A stretch of 64,000 nucleotides of DNA from Flagellimonas marinaquae (GTDB taxonomy: Bacteria > Bacteroidota > Bacteroidia > Flavobacteriales > Flavobacteriaceae). Below the pieces are notes generated by a model. It was not told where the DNA came from and did no database searches. It saw nothing but the letters and a program-made list of their open reading frames with translations. Shown here piece after piece: positions 16,729 through 25,364 of this stretch. Within the stretch, counting starts at the first letter, position 1, and the number at the start of each line of letters is the position of its first letter. Where the stretch lies: assembly GCF_003992675.1 (NCBI RefSeq), contig NZ_RZMZ01000016.1, forward strand, positions 124,001-188,000. The letters are read 5' to 3'. Made by a program: the position numbers and the translations under genes.

Positions 16729-17829
16729 TCAGACTTTTACGTAGATACCTTTCTTGTCCATAATATAGCCTACCAGCCAGCAGGTGAGCATCACCCAAAG
16801 CGCAAACAGGAACGAGCCTACATAGCCTCCCGACCAAGAGATGAATATGGTATCGGCTATCCAACTGTACAGCGACTGCCCATTCACATCAATGGCAAAA
16901 AGGGTAATGATGAAAAGTTCTGACAAGAGATAAATGAACAAGGTGTTTTTGCCAAAGACCTCAAAAAAGTAACTCCATCCCTTTGTTTTTTTCATATCGA
17001 GGAAATAGATGAGAATGGCTATCACAAAAAGGTCGATACCACAGGTGAGCAAAACAAAGGAGCTGGTCCACAGTTTTTTATTGATGGGCAAAATAAGGTC
17101 CCAGGCCAAGCCTGCAAATACAAGTGCACAACCGACCATCATCAATTTGGCAACGGTTTCGAAGTTTTGGCCATTGTTTTGGATAAACCGTCCGGCCAAG
17201 TACCCTATAATCACGTTGACAATGGCAGGAAGCGTACTCAATAATCCCTCGGGGTCAAAAGGTATGCCCTCTCCTTTGTACATATGGTCAGTACCTATCA
17301 GCCATTGGTCCAGTTGCAGCACGGCATTCCCGGTCAAGGTAAGATCACCAAAGCCTATCAAAATAAGATGGTAGCCCACCAAAAAGGCTACGCTGAGCCA
17401 TATGGCAGTTCTGGTCTTCACAAAGTGAAGAATGATCGAGGCAAACATATAACAGAGTGCGATTCGCTGTAAAACTCCAAAAATCCGTGTTTCGGAAAAA
17501 GGTTTTAGCTGGCCGTCGTCAAAAAACGGGTACCAGTACATCAAAAAGCCCAACAAAAAGATGATGGCCGTTCGCTTCAATATTTTTTTGAAAACAGCGG
17601 ATTGCCCCATGCTTTCGTACTTCTTCATGCTAAAGCTCATGGAATTTCCCACCACGAACAAAAAGGTGGGAAAAACAAGATCGGTCAAGGTAAAACCGTT
17701 CCATTCGGCGTGCAACAATGGGGAAAAGGTAGTAGCGTAGTTCCCAGGAGAATTTACAATGATCATCAAGGCGACATCCAGACCCCTGAAGACATCCAAG
17801 GAGAGGTATCGATTTTTAAATAAGGACAT
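16729..17829 (-). CDS. HGSNAT/DUF5009-type membrane acyltransferase
   Basis: A 366-residue polytopic membrane protein (about 10 helices) of the heparan-alpha-glucosaminide N-acetyltransferase-like group (also called NagX / DUF5009). It begins YLSLDVFRGLDVALMIIVNS and contains DLVFPTFLFVVGNSMSFSMK, the two family hallmarks. Members are thought to move an acyl group across the inner membrane onto a sugar amine or hydroxyl, and in Bacteroidota they are often linked to aminosugar use. The gene is monocistronic between convergent and divergent neighbours, so its substrate is not indicated by context, apart from the sugar genes just upstream on the other strand. Confidence 0.88.
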   Translation of the reverse strand: MSLFKNRYLSLDVFRGLDVALMIIVNSPGNYATTFSPLLHAEWNGFTLTDLVFPTFLFVVGNSMSFSMKKYESMGQSAVFKKILKRTAIIFLLGFLMYWYPFFDDGQLKPFSETRIFGVLQRIALCYMFASIILHFVKTRTAIWLSVAFLVGYHLILIGFGDLTLTGNAVLQLDQWLIGTDHMYKGEGIPFDPEGLLSTLPAIVNVIIGYLAGRFIQNNGQNFETVAKLMMVGCALVFAGLAWDLILPINKKLWTSSFVLLTCGIDLFVIAILIYFLDMKKTKGWSYFFEVFGKNTLFIYLLSELFIITLFAIDVNGQSLYSWIADTIFISWSGGYVGSFLFALWVMLTCWLVGYIMDKKGIYVKV

Positions 17830-17992
17830 ATTGGTTTGATTAGTTGGCCCTCCAAGTTAAATTATTTTTAGTTTCCCCTGTTAATTTCAGTTAAAAATTT
17901 CATTTTTAGTGCTATCCTGTTTATTCTGTGATATAGTTGTAAATTTGAAGAAGAATTTATGGGCAATGCGAGCATATGAACGCTAAAACCCG

Positions 17993-18000
17993 TATTTTTG
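17993..18000 (+). promoter_or_regulatory. Promoter -7 box for sucA
   Basis: TATTTTTG matches TAnnTTTG and is 37 bases before the sucA ATG. The 209-base gap 17830-18037 holds nothing else I can recognise. Confidence 0.55.
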
Positions 18001-18037
18001 ACAAAATTTTCCATAAAGTTTTGGAGAAACAGAAAGA

Positions 18038-20839
18038 ATGGACAAATATTCATTTTTAAACGCTGCGCATACATCATTCTTTGCGGAGCAATACGATAAA
18101 TATCTAACGAATCCAGATAACGTAGAGCCCAGTTGGAGGGCTTTTTTTCAGGGTTTTGATTTCGGTTTGGAAGGTTCCTTGGAGGATTTGGGCATCGACT
18201 CGGATAAGAGTGGCATGGTCGTACTCACCAATGGAAGAAAGGTGGAAATGCCGGAAACCCTGCAAAAGGAGTTCCAGGTCATCCGTTTGATTGACGGATA
18301 CCGCTCCCGGGGGCACCTCTTTACCAAGACCAACCCCGTTAGGGAAAGGAGAAAGTATGAGCCAACCTTGGAAATCGACAATTTTGGACTTACGCAAGAG
18401 GACTTGGATACCGTTTTTGATGCCGGGAAAATCCTAGGAATAGGTCCCGCATCCTTGAAAGAGATCATCCGTCACTTGGAGAGTATCTATTGTGATGCCA
18501 TTGGGGTGGAGTATATGTACATCCGAACCCCGGAGCGTATTCAGTGGATTCAGGATTGGCTCAACAAGAACGATAATCATCCCGATTATACACCGGAGGA
18601 GAAGAAGAACATTCTTAGAAAATTGAACGAGGCTGTATCCTTCGAGAGCTTTTTGCACACCAAATATGTGGGACAAAAGCGTTTTTCATTGGAAGGTGGA
18701 GAATCCTTGATTCCTGCTTTGGATGTGATTATTGAAAAGGCCGCCGACCAAGGGGTGAAACAATTTGTGGTGGGGATGGCCCATAGGGGTCGTTTGAACG
18801 TGCTCACCAATATCTTTGGGAAATCTCCCAAGGATATTTTTAGCGAGTTTGATGGAAAGGATTACGAGGAAACCATCTTTGATGGGGATGTGAAATATCA
18901 CTTGGGATGGACCTCCAAAAGAGAGACCGACTCAGGGAAAATGGTCAACATGAACATAGCCCCGAACCCATCGCACTTGGAGACCGTCAATTCCATAGTT
19001 GAAGGTATTGCAAGGGCCAAGCAGGATAGAGATCACGGCGACAATATTTCTGAGGTGCTCCCTATTTTGATTCACGGAGATGCCGCCTTTGCTGGGCAGG
19101 GTGTGGTGTACGAAGTGATACAGATGGCCCGTTTGGAGGGCTACACTACGGGAGGTACCATTCATATTGTGGTGAACAACCAAATTGGATTTACCACGAA
19201 CTATTTGGATGCCAGATCATCAACCTACTGTACCGATGTGGGCAAAGTGACCCTTTCCCCGGTACTTCATGTAAATGCTGACGACGCAGAGGCAGTGGTG
19301 CACGCCACAACCTTTGCCTTGGAATATAGAATGCGTTACAAGCGCGATATTTTCTTGGACCTGTTGGGTTACCGTAAATACGGGCACAACGAGGGTGACG
19401 AACCCAAGTTTACACAGCCCCTATTGTACAAATCCATTTCCAAGCATAAAAATCCAAGGGATATTTACGCAGAGAAGTTGATTGCTGAAGGCATTATCGA
19501 CGAGAACTACGTTAAAGAGCTAGAGGAAAAATACAAGAACGATTTGGAGGAGAACCTTATGGATTCCCGTAAAATCGAGAAGACCAGGATAACTCCGTTC
19601 ATGCAAGATGAATGGGAAGGGTTTGAGCAGGTAACCGAAGAGGTGATGCTGCAACCCATGGATACTTCGTACGACCTCAAAAAATTGGATGAAATTGCCA
19701 AGAGTATCACCAAACTTCCTGAGGATAAAAAATTCTTGAGGAAATTGGAACGATTGGTGGAGGGCCGTCATCAAATGTATTTTGAGGACAACAAGCTGGA
19801 TTGGGCCATGGGTGAGTTGTTGGCTTACGGCTCATTGATTGAGGAAGGCTATGATGTGCGTATGACAGGTCAAGATGTGGAAAGGGGAACCTTCTCGCAT
19901 AGGCATGCGGTCATCAAAACCGAAATGCACGAAGAAGAAGTGGTGTTGTTGAATGAAATGGGTGATAACCAAAATGGGAAGTTCCACATCTATAACTCAT
20001 TGCTTTCAGAATATGCAGTGATGGGATTTGATTATGGTTACGCCATGGCAAGCCCAAAAACATTGACCATTTGGGAGGCTCAGTTCGGTGATTTCAGTAA
20101 CGGTGCCCAAATCATCATTGACCAATATCTGTCATCCGCAGAAGACAAATGGAAATTGCAAAATGGATTGGTACTTCTCTTGCCGCATGGGTATGAAGGT
20201 CAGGGAGCGGAGCACTCATCTGCCCGCATGGAAAGGTACTTGCAATTGTGCGCCAAGGACAATATGTTCGTGGCCGATGTGACCACGCCTGCCAACTTGT
20301 TCCATCTCTTCCGTAGACAAATGAAGGCCAATTTCCGTAAGCCATTGGTGGTTTTTACGCCTAAAAGTTTGTTGAGGCACCCCAAAGTGGTTTCCACTAA
20401 GGAAGAAATGGCCAATGGAAGTTTCCAAATGGTTATAGATGATGCAGATGTTAAGGCTAGCAAAGTGAAGACATTGGTATTCTGCACCGGTAAGTTCTAC
20501 TATGATCTTTTGGAGAAAAGAGAGGAGCTTGGACGGGAGGAAGATGTGGCTTTGGTCCGTTTGGAACAATTGTTTCCACTGCCAGCCAAAGAAATGCGAA
20601 GCATTATCAAAAAATACAAGAATGCAGACGACATCGTATGGGCCCAAGAAGAGCCCCGAAACATGGGAGCTTGGAGCCATATGTTGATGCATTTGGACGA
20701 AGCTAAGCAATTTAGGGTGGCTTCCCGAAGATTCTATGGCGCCCCTGCAGCAGGTAGTGCCGTGCGCTCCAAAAGACGTCATGCCGAAGTGTTGGAATAC
20801 GTTTTTGACAAGAGCAAGGACAATATGCAAATAAGATAA
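18038..20839 (+). CDS. sucA: 2-oxoglutarate dehydrogenase E1 component
   Basis: A 933-residue thiamin-diphosphate enzyme of the TCA cycle that decarboxylates 2-oxoglutarate and passes the succinyl group to E2. The N-terminal E2-contacting stretch is typical (FLNAAHTSFFAEQYDKYLTN, PSWRAFFQGFDFG). The core carries GMAHRGRLNVL, the HGDAAFAGQGVVYE segment of the ThDP/Mg2+ site, and the C-terminal transketolase-like half with LPHGYEGQGAEHSSAR. Length matches bacterial SucA. It is followed by sucB after 24 bases. The E3 (lpd) gene is not in the window. Confidence 0.97.
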   Translation: MDKYSFLNAAHTSFFAEQYDKYLTNPDNVEPSWRAFFQGFDFGLEGSLEDLGIDSDKSGMVVLTNGRKVEMPETLQKEFQVIRLIDGYRSRGHLFTKTNPVRERRKYEPTLEIDNFGLTQEDLDTVFDAGKILGIGPASLKEIIRHLESIYCDAIGVEYMYIRTPERIQWIQDWLNKNDNHPDYTPEEKKNILRKLNEAVSFESFLHTKYVGQKRFSLEGGESLIPALDVIIEKAADQGVKQFVVGMAHRGRLNVLTNIFGKSPKDIFSEFDGKDYEETIFDGDVKYHLGWTSKRETDSGKMVNMNIAPNPSHLETVNSIVEGIARAKQDRDHGDNISEVLPILIHGDAAFAGQGVVYEVIQMARLEGYTTGGTIHIVVNNQIGFTTNYLDARSSTYCTDVGKVTLSPVLHVNADDAEAVVHATTFALEYRMRYKRDIFLDLLGYRKYGHNEGDEPKFTQPLLYKSISKHKNPRDIYAEKLIAEGIIDENYVKELEEKYKNDLEENLMDSRKIEKTRITPFMQDEWEGFEQVTEEVMLQPMDTSYDLKKLDEIAKSITKLPEDKKFLRKLERLVEGRHQMYFEDNKLDWAMGELLAYGSLIEEGYDVRMTGQDVERGTFSHRHAVIKTEMHEEEVVLLNEMGDNQNGKFHIYNSLLSEYAVMGFDYGYAMASPKTLTIWEAQFGDFSNGAQIIIDQYLSSAEDKWKLQNGLVLLLPHGYEGQGAEHSSARMERYLQLCAKDNMFVADVTTPANLFHLFRRQMKANFRKPLVVFTPKSLLRHPKVVSTKEEMANGSFQMVIDDADVKASKVKTLVFCTGKFYYDLLEKREELGREEDVALVRLEQLFPLPAKEMRSIIKKYKNADDIVWAQEEPRNMGAWSHMLMHLDEAKQFRVASRRFYGAPAAGSAVRSKRRHAEVLEYVFDKSKDNMQIR

Positions 20840-20863
20840 TATCACGATTAAACGATAAATAGA

Positions 20864-22084
20864 ATGGTTTTAGAAATGAAAGTTCCCTCACCAGGGGAAT
20901 CCATTACAGAGGTAGAGATTGCCGAGTGGTTGGTCGAGGATGGAGACTATGTGGAGAAGGACCAGGCCATAGCCGAGGTAGACTCGGACAAGGCTACATT
21001 GGAGCTTCCTGCCGAGGAGAGCGGAATTATTACCCTTAAGGCCGAAGTAGGCGACGCTGTTGCCGTTGGTGAGGTAGTTTGCCTTATTGATACAAGCGCC
21101 AAAAAACCAGAAGGTTCATCTGGTGATTCTGGTAAAAAAGAGGAGTCCAAAAAAGAAGAGCCTAAAAAGGAAGCACCCAAGAAAGAAGAGCCCAAAAAGG
21201 AAACCTATGCTTCTGGGACACCATCGCCAGCGGCCAAGAAAATATTGGATGAAAAAGGTATTGAACCTTCATCCGTATCCGGTAGCGGAAAAGATGGCCG
21301 TATCACCAAGGATGATGCCGTGAAGGCCAAGCCATCCATGGGTACGCCCACCGGAGGCAACCGTGGTGAGAGCCGTTCTAAACTCTCCATGCTTCGCCGA
21401 AAAGTAGCTGAGCGATTGGTATCTGCCAAGAACGAAACGGCGATGTTGACCACTTTCAACGAAGTGGATATGTCCGCTATTTTCGAGTTGCGTAGCCAAT
21501 ACAAGGAAGAGTTCAAGGAAAAGCACGGGGTGAGTCTAGGATTTATGTCCTTCTTCACCAAGGCCGTTATCCGCGCTCTTCAAATGTATCCGGCCGTTAA
21601 CTCCATGATCGATGGTAAGGAAATGATCACCTACGAGTTCTGCGACATCAGTATTGCGGTTTCAGGACCCAAAGGTTTGATGGTTCCCGTTATCCGAAAT
21701 GCGGAGAATTTGACCTTCAGAGGTATCGAATCCGAAGTAAAACGATTGGCCATCCGTGCCAGGGAAGGAGAGATCACCGTGGATGAAATGACAGGGGGTA
21801 CCTTTACCATTACCAACGGAGGTGTGTTCGGTTCCATGTTGTCCACCCCGATCATTAACCCGCCACAAAGTGGAATTTTGGGTATGCACAACATTGTGGA
21901 ACGTGCCATTGTTCGAGATGGTGCCATTGCGATTGCTCCAGTAATGTACGTAGCGCTTTCTTATGATCACAGAATCATTGATGGTAAAGAGTCCGTTGGA
22001 TTCTTGGTGGCTGTGAAAGAAGCATTGGAAAGTCCAGAAGAATTGCTGATGGACGGTAACGTGAAAAAAGCGTTGGAATTATAA
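20864..22084 (+). CDS. sucB: 2-oxoglutarate dehydrogenase E2, dihydrolipoyl succinyltransferase
   Basis: A 406-residue three-domain protein. The lipoyl domain (about 1-76) carries EVDSDKATLE, with the lipoyl Lys at 43. A charged linker made of KKEEPKKE-like repeats (about 90-113) follows, then an E3-binding domain (about 118-155, SPAAKKILDEKGIEPSSVSG) and the catalytic domain (about 175-406) with the acyltransferase HxxxDG in SYDHRIIDGKES. It transfers succinyl to CoA. A single lipoyl domain is usual for SucB. It forms an operon with sucA, and a strong bidirectional terminator follows. Confidence 0.97.
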   Translation: MVLEMKVPSPGESITEVEIAEWLVEDGDYVEKDQAIAEVDSDKATLELPAEESGIITLKAEVGDAVAVGEVVCLIDTSAKKPEGSSGDSGKKEESKKEEPKKEAPKKEEPKKETYASGTPSPAAKKILDEKGIEPSSVSGSGKDGRITKDDAVKAKPSMGTPTGGNRGESRSKLSMLRRKVAERLVSAKNETAMLTTFNEVDMSAIFELRSQYKEEFKEKHGVSLGFMSFFTKAVIRALQMYPAVNSMIDGKEMITYEFCDISIAVSGPKGLMVPVIRNAENLTFRGIESEVKRLAIRAREGEITVDEMTGGTFTITNGGVFGSMLSTPIINPPQSGILGMHNIVERAIVRDGAIAIAPVMYVALSYDHRIIDGKESVGFLVAVKEALESPEELLMDGNVKKALEL

Positions 22085-22095
22085 ATAAATGTCAC

Positions 22096-22111
22096 CTCGA
22101 GCACAGTCGAG
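22096..22111. repeat. Short intergenic palindrome, TCGAGCGCAGTCGA family
   Basis: CTCGAGCACAGTCGAG forms a 5-bp stem (CTCGA/TCGAG) and is one degenerate copy of a palindrome family repeated in this window at 22594-22615 and 46061-46126. It sits directly after sucB. Confidence 0.6.
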
Positions 22112-22125
22112 AGATTTATAAAACG

Positions 22126-22158
22126 AATGCCTTTACTTTTTTAAGTAGAGGCATTTTT
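22126..22158. terminator. Bidirectional terminator between sucB and the retropepsin gene
   Basis: AATGCCTTTACTT and AAGTAGAGGCATT form a 13-bp stem with one G-T pair around a T4 loop, followed by a T-rich run on the plus strand. It overlaps the last codons of the minus-strand protease gene. Confidence 0.8.
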
Positions 22159-22573
22159 TATTGTAGTCGATTACCGCTTTTCCCTTTTTGAGAAGATCTG
22201 CGCCAATAATCCCATCTACCGGCAGGGCATTATGCGATACCAACGCTTGGTTGACATGGGTAAGATCAAAAAGAACAACCTTCTGCTTTTTCTTTTTCCA
22301 GTCGCCAATCTCGATTTTGTTTTTATTGGAAATTAAGGTTTCCATTTCTGTGGCCCCCGCTCCGGCAGCTTTTATGTCCGTCGCCTCCGATAGCATTTTA
22401 AAAAACTCGATTTTGTCCATCCCCACACAGGTGTTGGAGGCTCCTGTATCCAAAATAAATTTACCAGTAACCCCATTAATGCTGGCCACCAACTCAAAGT
22501 GGTTGGTTTCGGTCAATACCAAAGGTATTTTAAAGTAGTCTTTGGATTTGAGGAATTTTTTGAGGGATGCCAT
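22133..22573 (-). CDS. Retropepsin-like aspartic protease (clan AA)
   Basis: A 146-residue single-domain protein of the retropepsin-like fold found in bacteria. The catalytic loop is FILDTGASNTCV with Asp42. The flap-side and C-terminal signature IDGIIGADLLKKGKAVIDY (I-I-G-A-D-L-L) is clear. Such proteins act as dimers, since one chain supplies one Asp. No signal peptide is seen, so it appears cytosolic. It is monocistronic, between a terminator and an intergenic palindrome. Its physiological substrate is unknown. Confidence 0.88.
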   Translation of the reverse strand: MASLKKFLKSKDYFKIPLVLTETNHFELVASINGVTGKFILDTGASNTCVGMDKIEFFKMLSEATDIKAAGAGATEMETLISNKNKIEIGDWKKKKQKVVLFDLTHVNQALVSHNALPVDGIIGADLLKKGKAVIDYNKKCLYLKK

Positions 22574-22593
22574 ATTAGTAATTTAGAAATGTC

Positions 22594-22615
22594 ATGCTAA
22601 GCGCAGTCGAAGCAT
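22594..22615. repeat. Intergenic palindrome, TCGAGCGCAGTCGA family
   Basis: ATGCT ... AGCAT arms enclose the core AAGCGCAGTCGA. It is a copy of the same repeat family as 22096-22111 and 46061-46126, located upstream of the lipoprotein gene at 22675. Confidence 0.55.
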
Positions 22616-22662
22616 CAATGGTATAATTTAGAAACAAAGTTTTGGGACGTCTAAGATAACCC

Positions 22663-22670
22663 TATTTTTG
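22663..22670 (+). promoter_or_regulatory. Promoter -7 box almost touching the start codon
   Basis: TATTTTTG ends only 4 bases before the ATG at 22675. Transcription would then begin at or just inside the start codon, implying a leaderless mRNA or a later start. Confidence 0.45.
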
Positions 22671-22674
22671 TGTT

Positions 22675-23289
22675 ATGTGTAAATCCAATTTCAGTAAGAT
22701 TTTCAGAGGTATTCTCTTTTTGGCTATGTCGATCTTTGTATCCTGTGGAGGGAACCACCGTCAGGAAATTGATTCGGTTGAAATTGCCAATAGTTATATC
22801 GACGCGTTGAATACATCGGACTATAATGAATTGGTAGGGCTTTTTGTGGACAGCATTCGTTTTAACGAAATGGATTATGTTCGAACCTTTAGTCGGGAAG
22901 AGTATCGCTCCTTGTTTCAATGGGATTCTGTGTTTGCGCCAACATATAGAATTTTGAGTGTGAAGAAGGTTGGGGGAGAGCTTCATCTTAAAGTGTCAAA
23001 GGAGTGTGAAAGGATTAACTTTTTGCATGAAAGCCCCTTTGTTACCAATGAAATTATGCAAATCAAGGATGGAGGTATTTATCGAATCGATATTATCGAA
23101 TATGTTGATTTTAATGATTCCCTTTGGGTAGGGAATCGGGAAAGACTAGTGTCTTGGATTGAGAAGAATCATCCAGAGCTCAATGGGTTTATTTACGACC
23201 AGACCAAAGAAGGGGCTCTCAAGTTTCGAAAGGCAATAGCCTATTATAAGAGCAACAGAGATTTCAATAACCGGCAAGAAAATAACTAA
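22675..23289 (+). CDS. Hypothetical lipoprotein
   Basis: A 204-residue protein with a lipoprotein signal (MCKSNFSKIFRGILFLAMSI, then FVSCGGN, with the acylated Cys near residue 24). The mature part resembles the NTF2-like/SnoaL layout: a helix (VEIANSYIDALNTSDYNELV), then GLFVDSIRF, and later strands (TYRILSVKKVGGELHLKVSK). It could therefore be a small ligand-binding barrel, but I do not identify a named family. No enzyme motif is visible. A promoter-like box sits just 4 bases upstream of the ATG. Confidence 0.7.
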   Translation: MCKSNFSKIFRGILFLAMSIFVSCGGNHRQEIDSVEIANSYIDALNTSDYNELVGLFVDSIRFNEMDYVRTFSREEYRSLFQWDSVFAPTYRILSVKKVGGELHLKVSKECERINFLHESPFVTNEIMQIKDGGIYRIDIIEYVDFNDSLWVGNRERLVSWIEKNHPELNGFIYDQTKEGALKFRKAIAYYKSNRDFNNRQENN

Positions 23290-23293
23290 ATGG

Positions 23294-23313
23294 ATTCTCG
23301 CCTTCGCGAGAAT
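23294..23313. repeat. Intergenic palindrome, second family
   Basis: ATTCTCGCCTTCGCGAGAAT, a 7-bp stem with a short CTT-type loop. It belongs to the same style as the ATTCCTGC...GCAGGAAT copies near 42 kb and the 44727 copy. It fills most of the 40-base gap before tatD. Confidence 0.65.
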
Positions 23314-23329
23314 AGCATAACTATTACAT

Positions 23330-24097
23330 ATGATCATAACCGATACCCATACCCATTTATATAGTGAAGCTTTTGACGAGGATAGAGATGAAATGATGCA
23401 ACGGGCCTTGGATGCCGGAGTGAAACGGTTTTTTGTTCCCGCCATTGATTCTACTTACACACAGCCCATGTTGGATTTGGAAACCAATTATCCCGATAAT
23501 GTGTTTTTGATGATGGGGCTGCACCCAACGCATGTCAAGGATAATTATAAGGACGAGTTGTCCCACGTAGAAGAGTGGTTGTCGAAGAAAAAATTCTACG
23601 CCGTGGGCGAAATAGGGGTGGACCTGTATTGGGACAAAACCACATTAAAAGAACAGCAAGATGCTTTTGCCTATCAGATTCGGTTGGCAAAAAAGCACCA
23701 ACTCCCCATTGTAATCCATTGCCGCGATGCCTTTGATGAGGTGTTCGAGGTATTGGAACAGGAAAAAGGGGAGGGGCTCTTTGGGATTTTCCATTGTTTT
23801 ACCGGAACCTTGGAGCAAGCACACCGTGCCCTTTCCTATAATATGAAATTGGGTATTGGGGGCGTGGCCACCTTTAAAAATGGTAAAATCGACCAGTTTT
23901 TAAATGAAATCGATTTGAAACACATCGTTTTGGAAACAGATGCGCCCTATTTGGCCCCTGCGCCCTATCGCGGCAAACGAAACGAAAGCTCTTACATAAT
24001 AAAGGTTTTGGAAAAGCTATCATCTATATATGGTATGCCGGAAGAGGATATTGCAGCGATTACCACAGAAAACTCCAAAGAAATATTCGGAATCTGA
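23330..24097 (+). CDS. tatD: TatD family metal-dependent hydrolase
   Basis: A 255-residue TIM-barrel hydrolase. Metal ligands are visible: ITDTHTHLY (H7, H9), GEIGVDLYWD (Glu), PIVIHCRDAFDE (His), GIFHCFTG (His) and LETDAPYLAP (Asp). TatD proteins are Mg2+/Mn2+-dependent DNases or deacylases with roles in DNA repair and quality control. The type I asparaginase starts 3 bases after its stop, implying translational coupling. Confidence 0.92.
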   Translation: MIITDTHTHLYSEAFDEDRDEMMQRALDAGVKRFFVPAIDSTYTQPMLDLETNYPDNVFLMMGLHPTHVKDNYKDELSHVEEWLSKKKFYAVGEIGVDLYWDKTTLKEQQDAFAYQIRLAKKHQLPIVIHCRDAFDEVFEVLEQEKGEGLFGIFHCFTGTLEQAHRALSYNMKLGIGGVATFKNGKIDQFLNEIDLKHIVLETDAPYLAPAPYRGKRNESSYIIKVLEKLSSIYGMPEEDIAAITTENSKEIFGI

Positions 24098-24100
24098 TCT

Positions 24101-25132
24101 ATGAAAAACAAGACCAATATATTGCTGATCTATACAGGGGGTACCATCGGTATGGTGAAGGATTATAAAACCGGAGCCTTAAAGGCGTTCAATTTTGAGG
24201 AATTGGTCAAGAACATTCCAGAACTGAAGCAATTGGACTGCAACTTGAGAGGAGTTTCGTTCGACAATCCTATCGATTCCTCCAATATGAACCCCCATTA
24301 TTGGGCCGTAATTGCATCTATCATCGAAGAACATTATGAGGACAACGATGGCTTTGTGGTCCTACACGGGAGTGACACCATGAGTTATTCCGCATCTGCG
24401 CTTAGCTTTATGTTGGAGAATTTGCAAAAGCCGGTCATATTTACAGGCTCCCAGTTGCCCATTGGCGACCTGCGTACCGATGCGAAAGAAAACCTGATTA
24501 CATCCATCGAAATTGCCGCCCTTCGAAAAAAGGGTAAACCCGTGTTGCAGGAAGTTGGACTTTATTTTGAGTACAAATTGTACAGGGGCAATCGCACCAC
24601 CAAAATCAACGCGGAACATTTCGAAGCCTTTGATTCTTTAAATTATCCACCGTTGGTGGAATCGGGGGTGCATTTGAAAGTGCATTACAACGATTTGATC
24701 AAAAAGGAGACCAAAAACAAGTCGTTGCAAGTCCATAAAAAAATGGACAATCGGGTAGCAATACTCAAACTGTTTCCCGGAATCAACCAAAATGTGCTCC
24801 ATGCAGTACTGAACATTCCAGATTTAAAGGCCTTGATCTTGGAAACCTATGGAGCAGGGAACGCGCCCATGGACGATTGGTTTTTGGAAGCCATCAAAAA
24901 ATCGGTAGAAAATGGATTGCATATCATAAACGTGACACAATGCTCAGGAGGAAGTGTTTTTATGGGACACTATGAAACGAGCGAAAAGCTCAAGGAGATG
25001 CAACTGGTTAATGGCAAGGATATTACAACCGAAGCAGCCGTTACAAAAGCGATGTACCTATTGGGGACGGGGGTTCCCGACAAATTGTTCAAGACAATTT
25101 TTGAGACACCGCTACGTGGTGAAATGGTGTAA
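24101..25132 (+). CDS. Type I (cytosolic) L-asparaginase
   Basis: A 343-residue AnsA-like enzyme hydrolysing asparagine to aspartate and ammonia. It has the first catalytic Thr in YTGGTIGM, the second in VLHGSDTMSYSASA, and the Lys/Asp-bearing segments TGSQLPIGDLRTDAKEN. There is no signal peptide, so it is the cytoplasmic low-affinity type. It is co-directional with tatD (3-base gap). The next plus-strand gene is the tRNA, with about 66 bases between. Confidence 0.93.
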   Translation: MKNKTNILLIYTGGTIGMVKDYKTGALKAFNFEELVKNIPELKQLDCNLRGVSFDNPIDSSNMNPHYWAVIASIIEEHYEDNDGFVVLHGSDTMSYSASALSFMLENLQKPVIFTGSQLPIGDLRTDAKENLITSIEIAALRKKGKPVLQEVGLYFEYKLYRGNRTTKINAEHFEAFDSLNYPPLVESGVHLKVHYNDLIKKETKNKSLQVHKKMDNRVAILKLFPGINQNVLHAVLNIPDLKALILETYGAGNAPMDDWFLEAIKKSVENGLHIINVTQCSGGSVFMGHYETSEKLKEMQLVNGKDITTEAAVTKAMYLLGTGVPDKLFKTIFETPLRGEMV

Positions 25133-25198
25133 AATTAACGCTCCAAATTTCTATAACTGATTATTTTTTTGTTTATTGGTCGCCCTAAATGAAACAAT

Positions 25199-25286
25199 AG
25201 AGAGGTGGCCGAGTGGTCGAAGGCGCACGCCTGGAAAGTGTGTATACACCAAAAGTGTATCGAGGGTTCGAATCCCTTCCTCTCTG
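25199..25286 (+). tRNA. tRNA-Ser (GGA anticodon)
   Basis: An 88-base class II tRNA. The acceptor stem AGAGAGG / CCTCTCT is perfectly paired with discriminator G. The D stem is GCC/GGC, the anticodon loop CTGGAAA has anticodon GGA at 25233-25235, a long variable arm follows (TATAC...GTATC), and the T arm has loop TTCGAAT. CCA is not encoded (the genome reads CAA). It reads UCC and UCU serine codons. Confidence 0.95.
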
Positions 25287-25364
25287 CAAGGTATTTTAGT
25301 TTTTCTATTATAAAATTTTTATATCTTTAACATTATTAACTAACTAAATTTAAGTTTAAGTAAA

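Noticed and set aside
20216-20845. A 209-residue minus-strand frame in sucA
   Set aside because: Shadow of the sucA C-terminal half, with no features of a real protein.
21120-21215. KKEEPKKE-like repeated codons in sucB as a possible repeat array
   Set aside because: This is the flexible interdomain linker of the E2 protein, not a DNA repeat element.
25199-25286. tRNA-Ser as an integration site for a mobile island
   Set aside because: No integrase or duplicated 3' tRNA end is seen downstream. The next genes are conserved exb genes.
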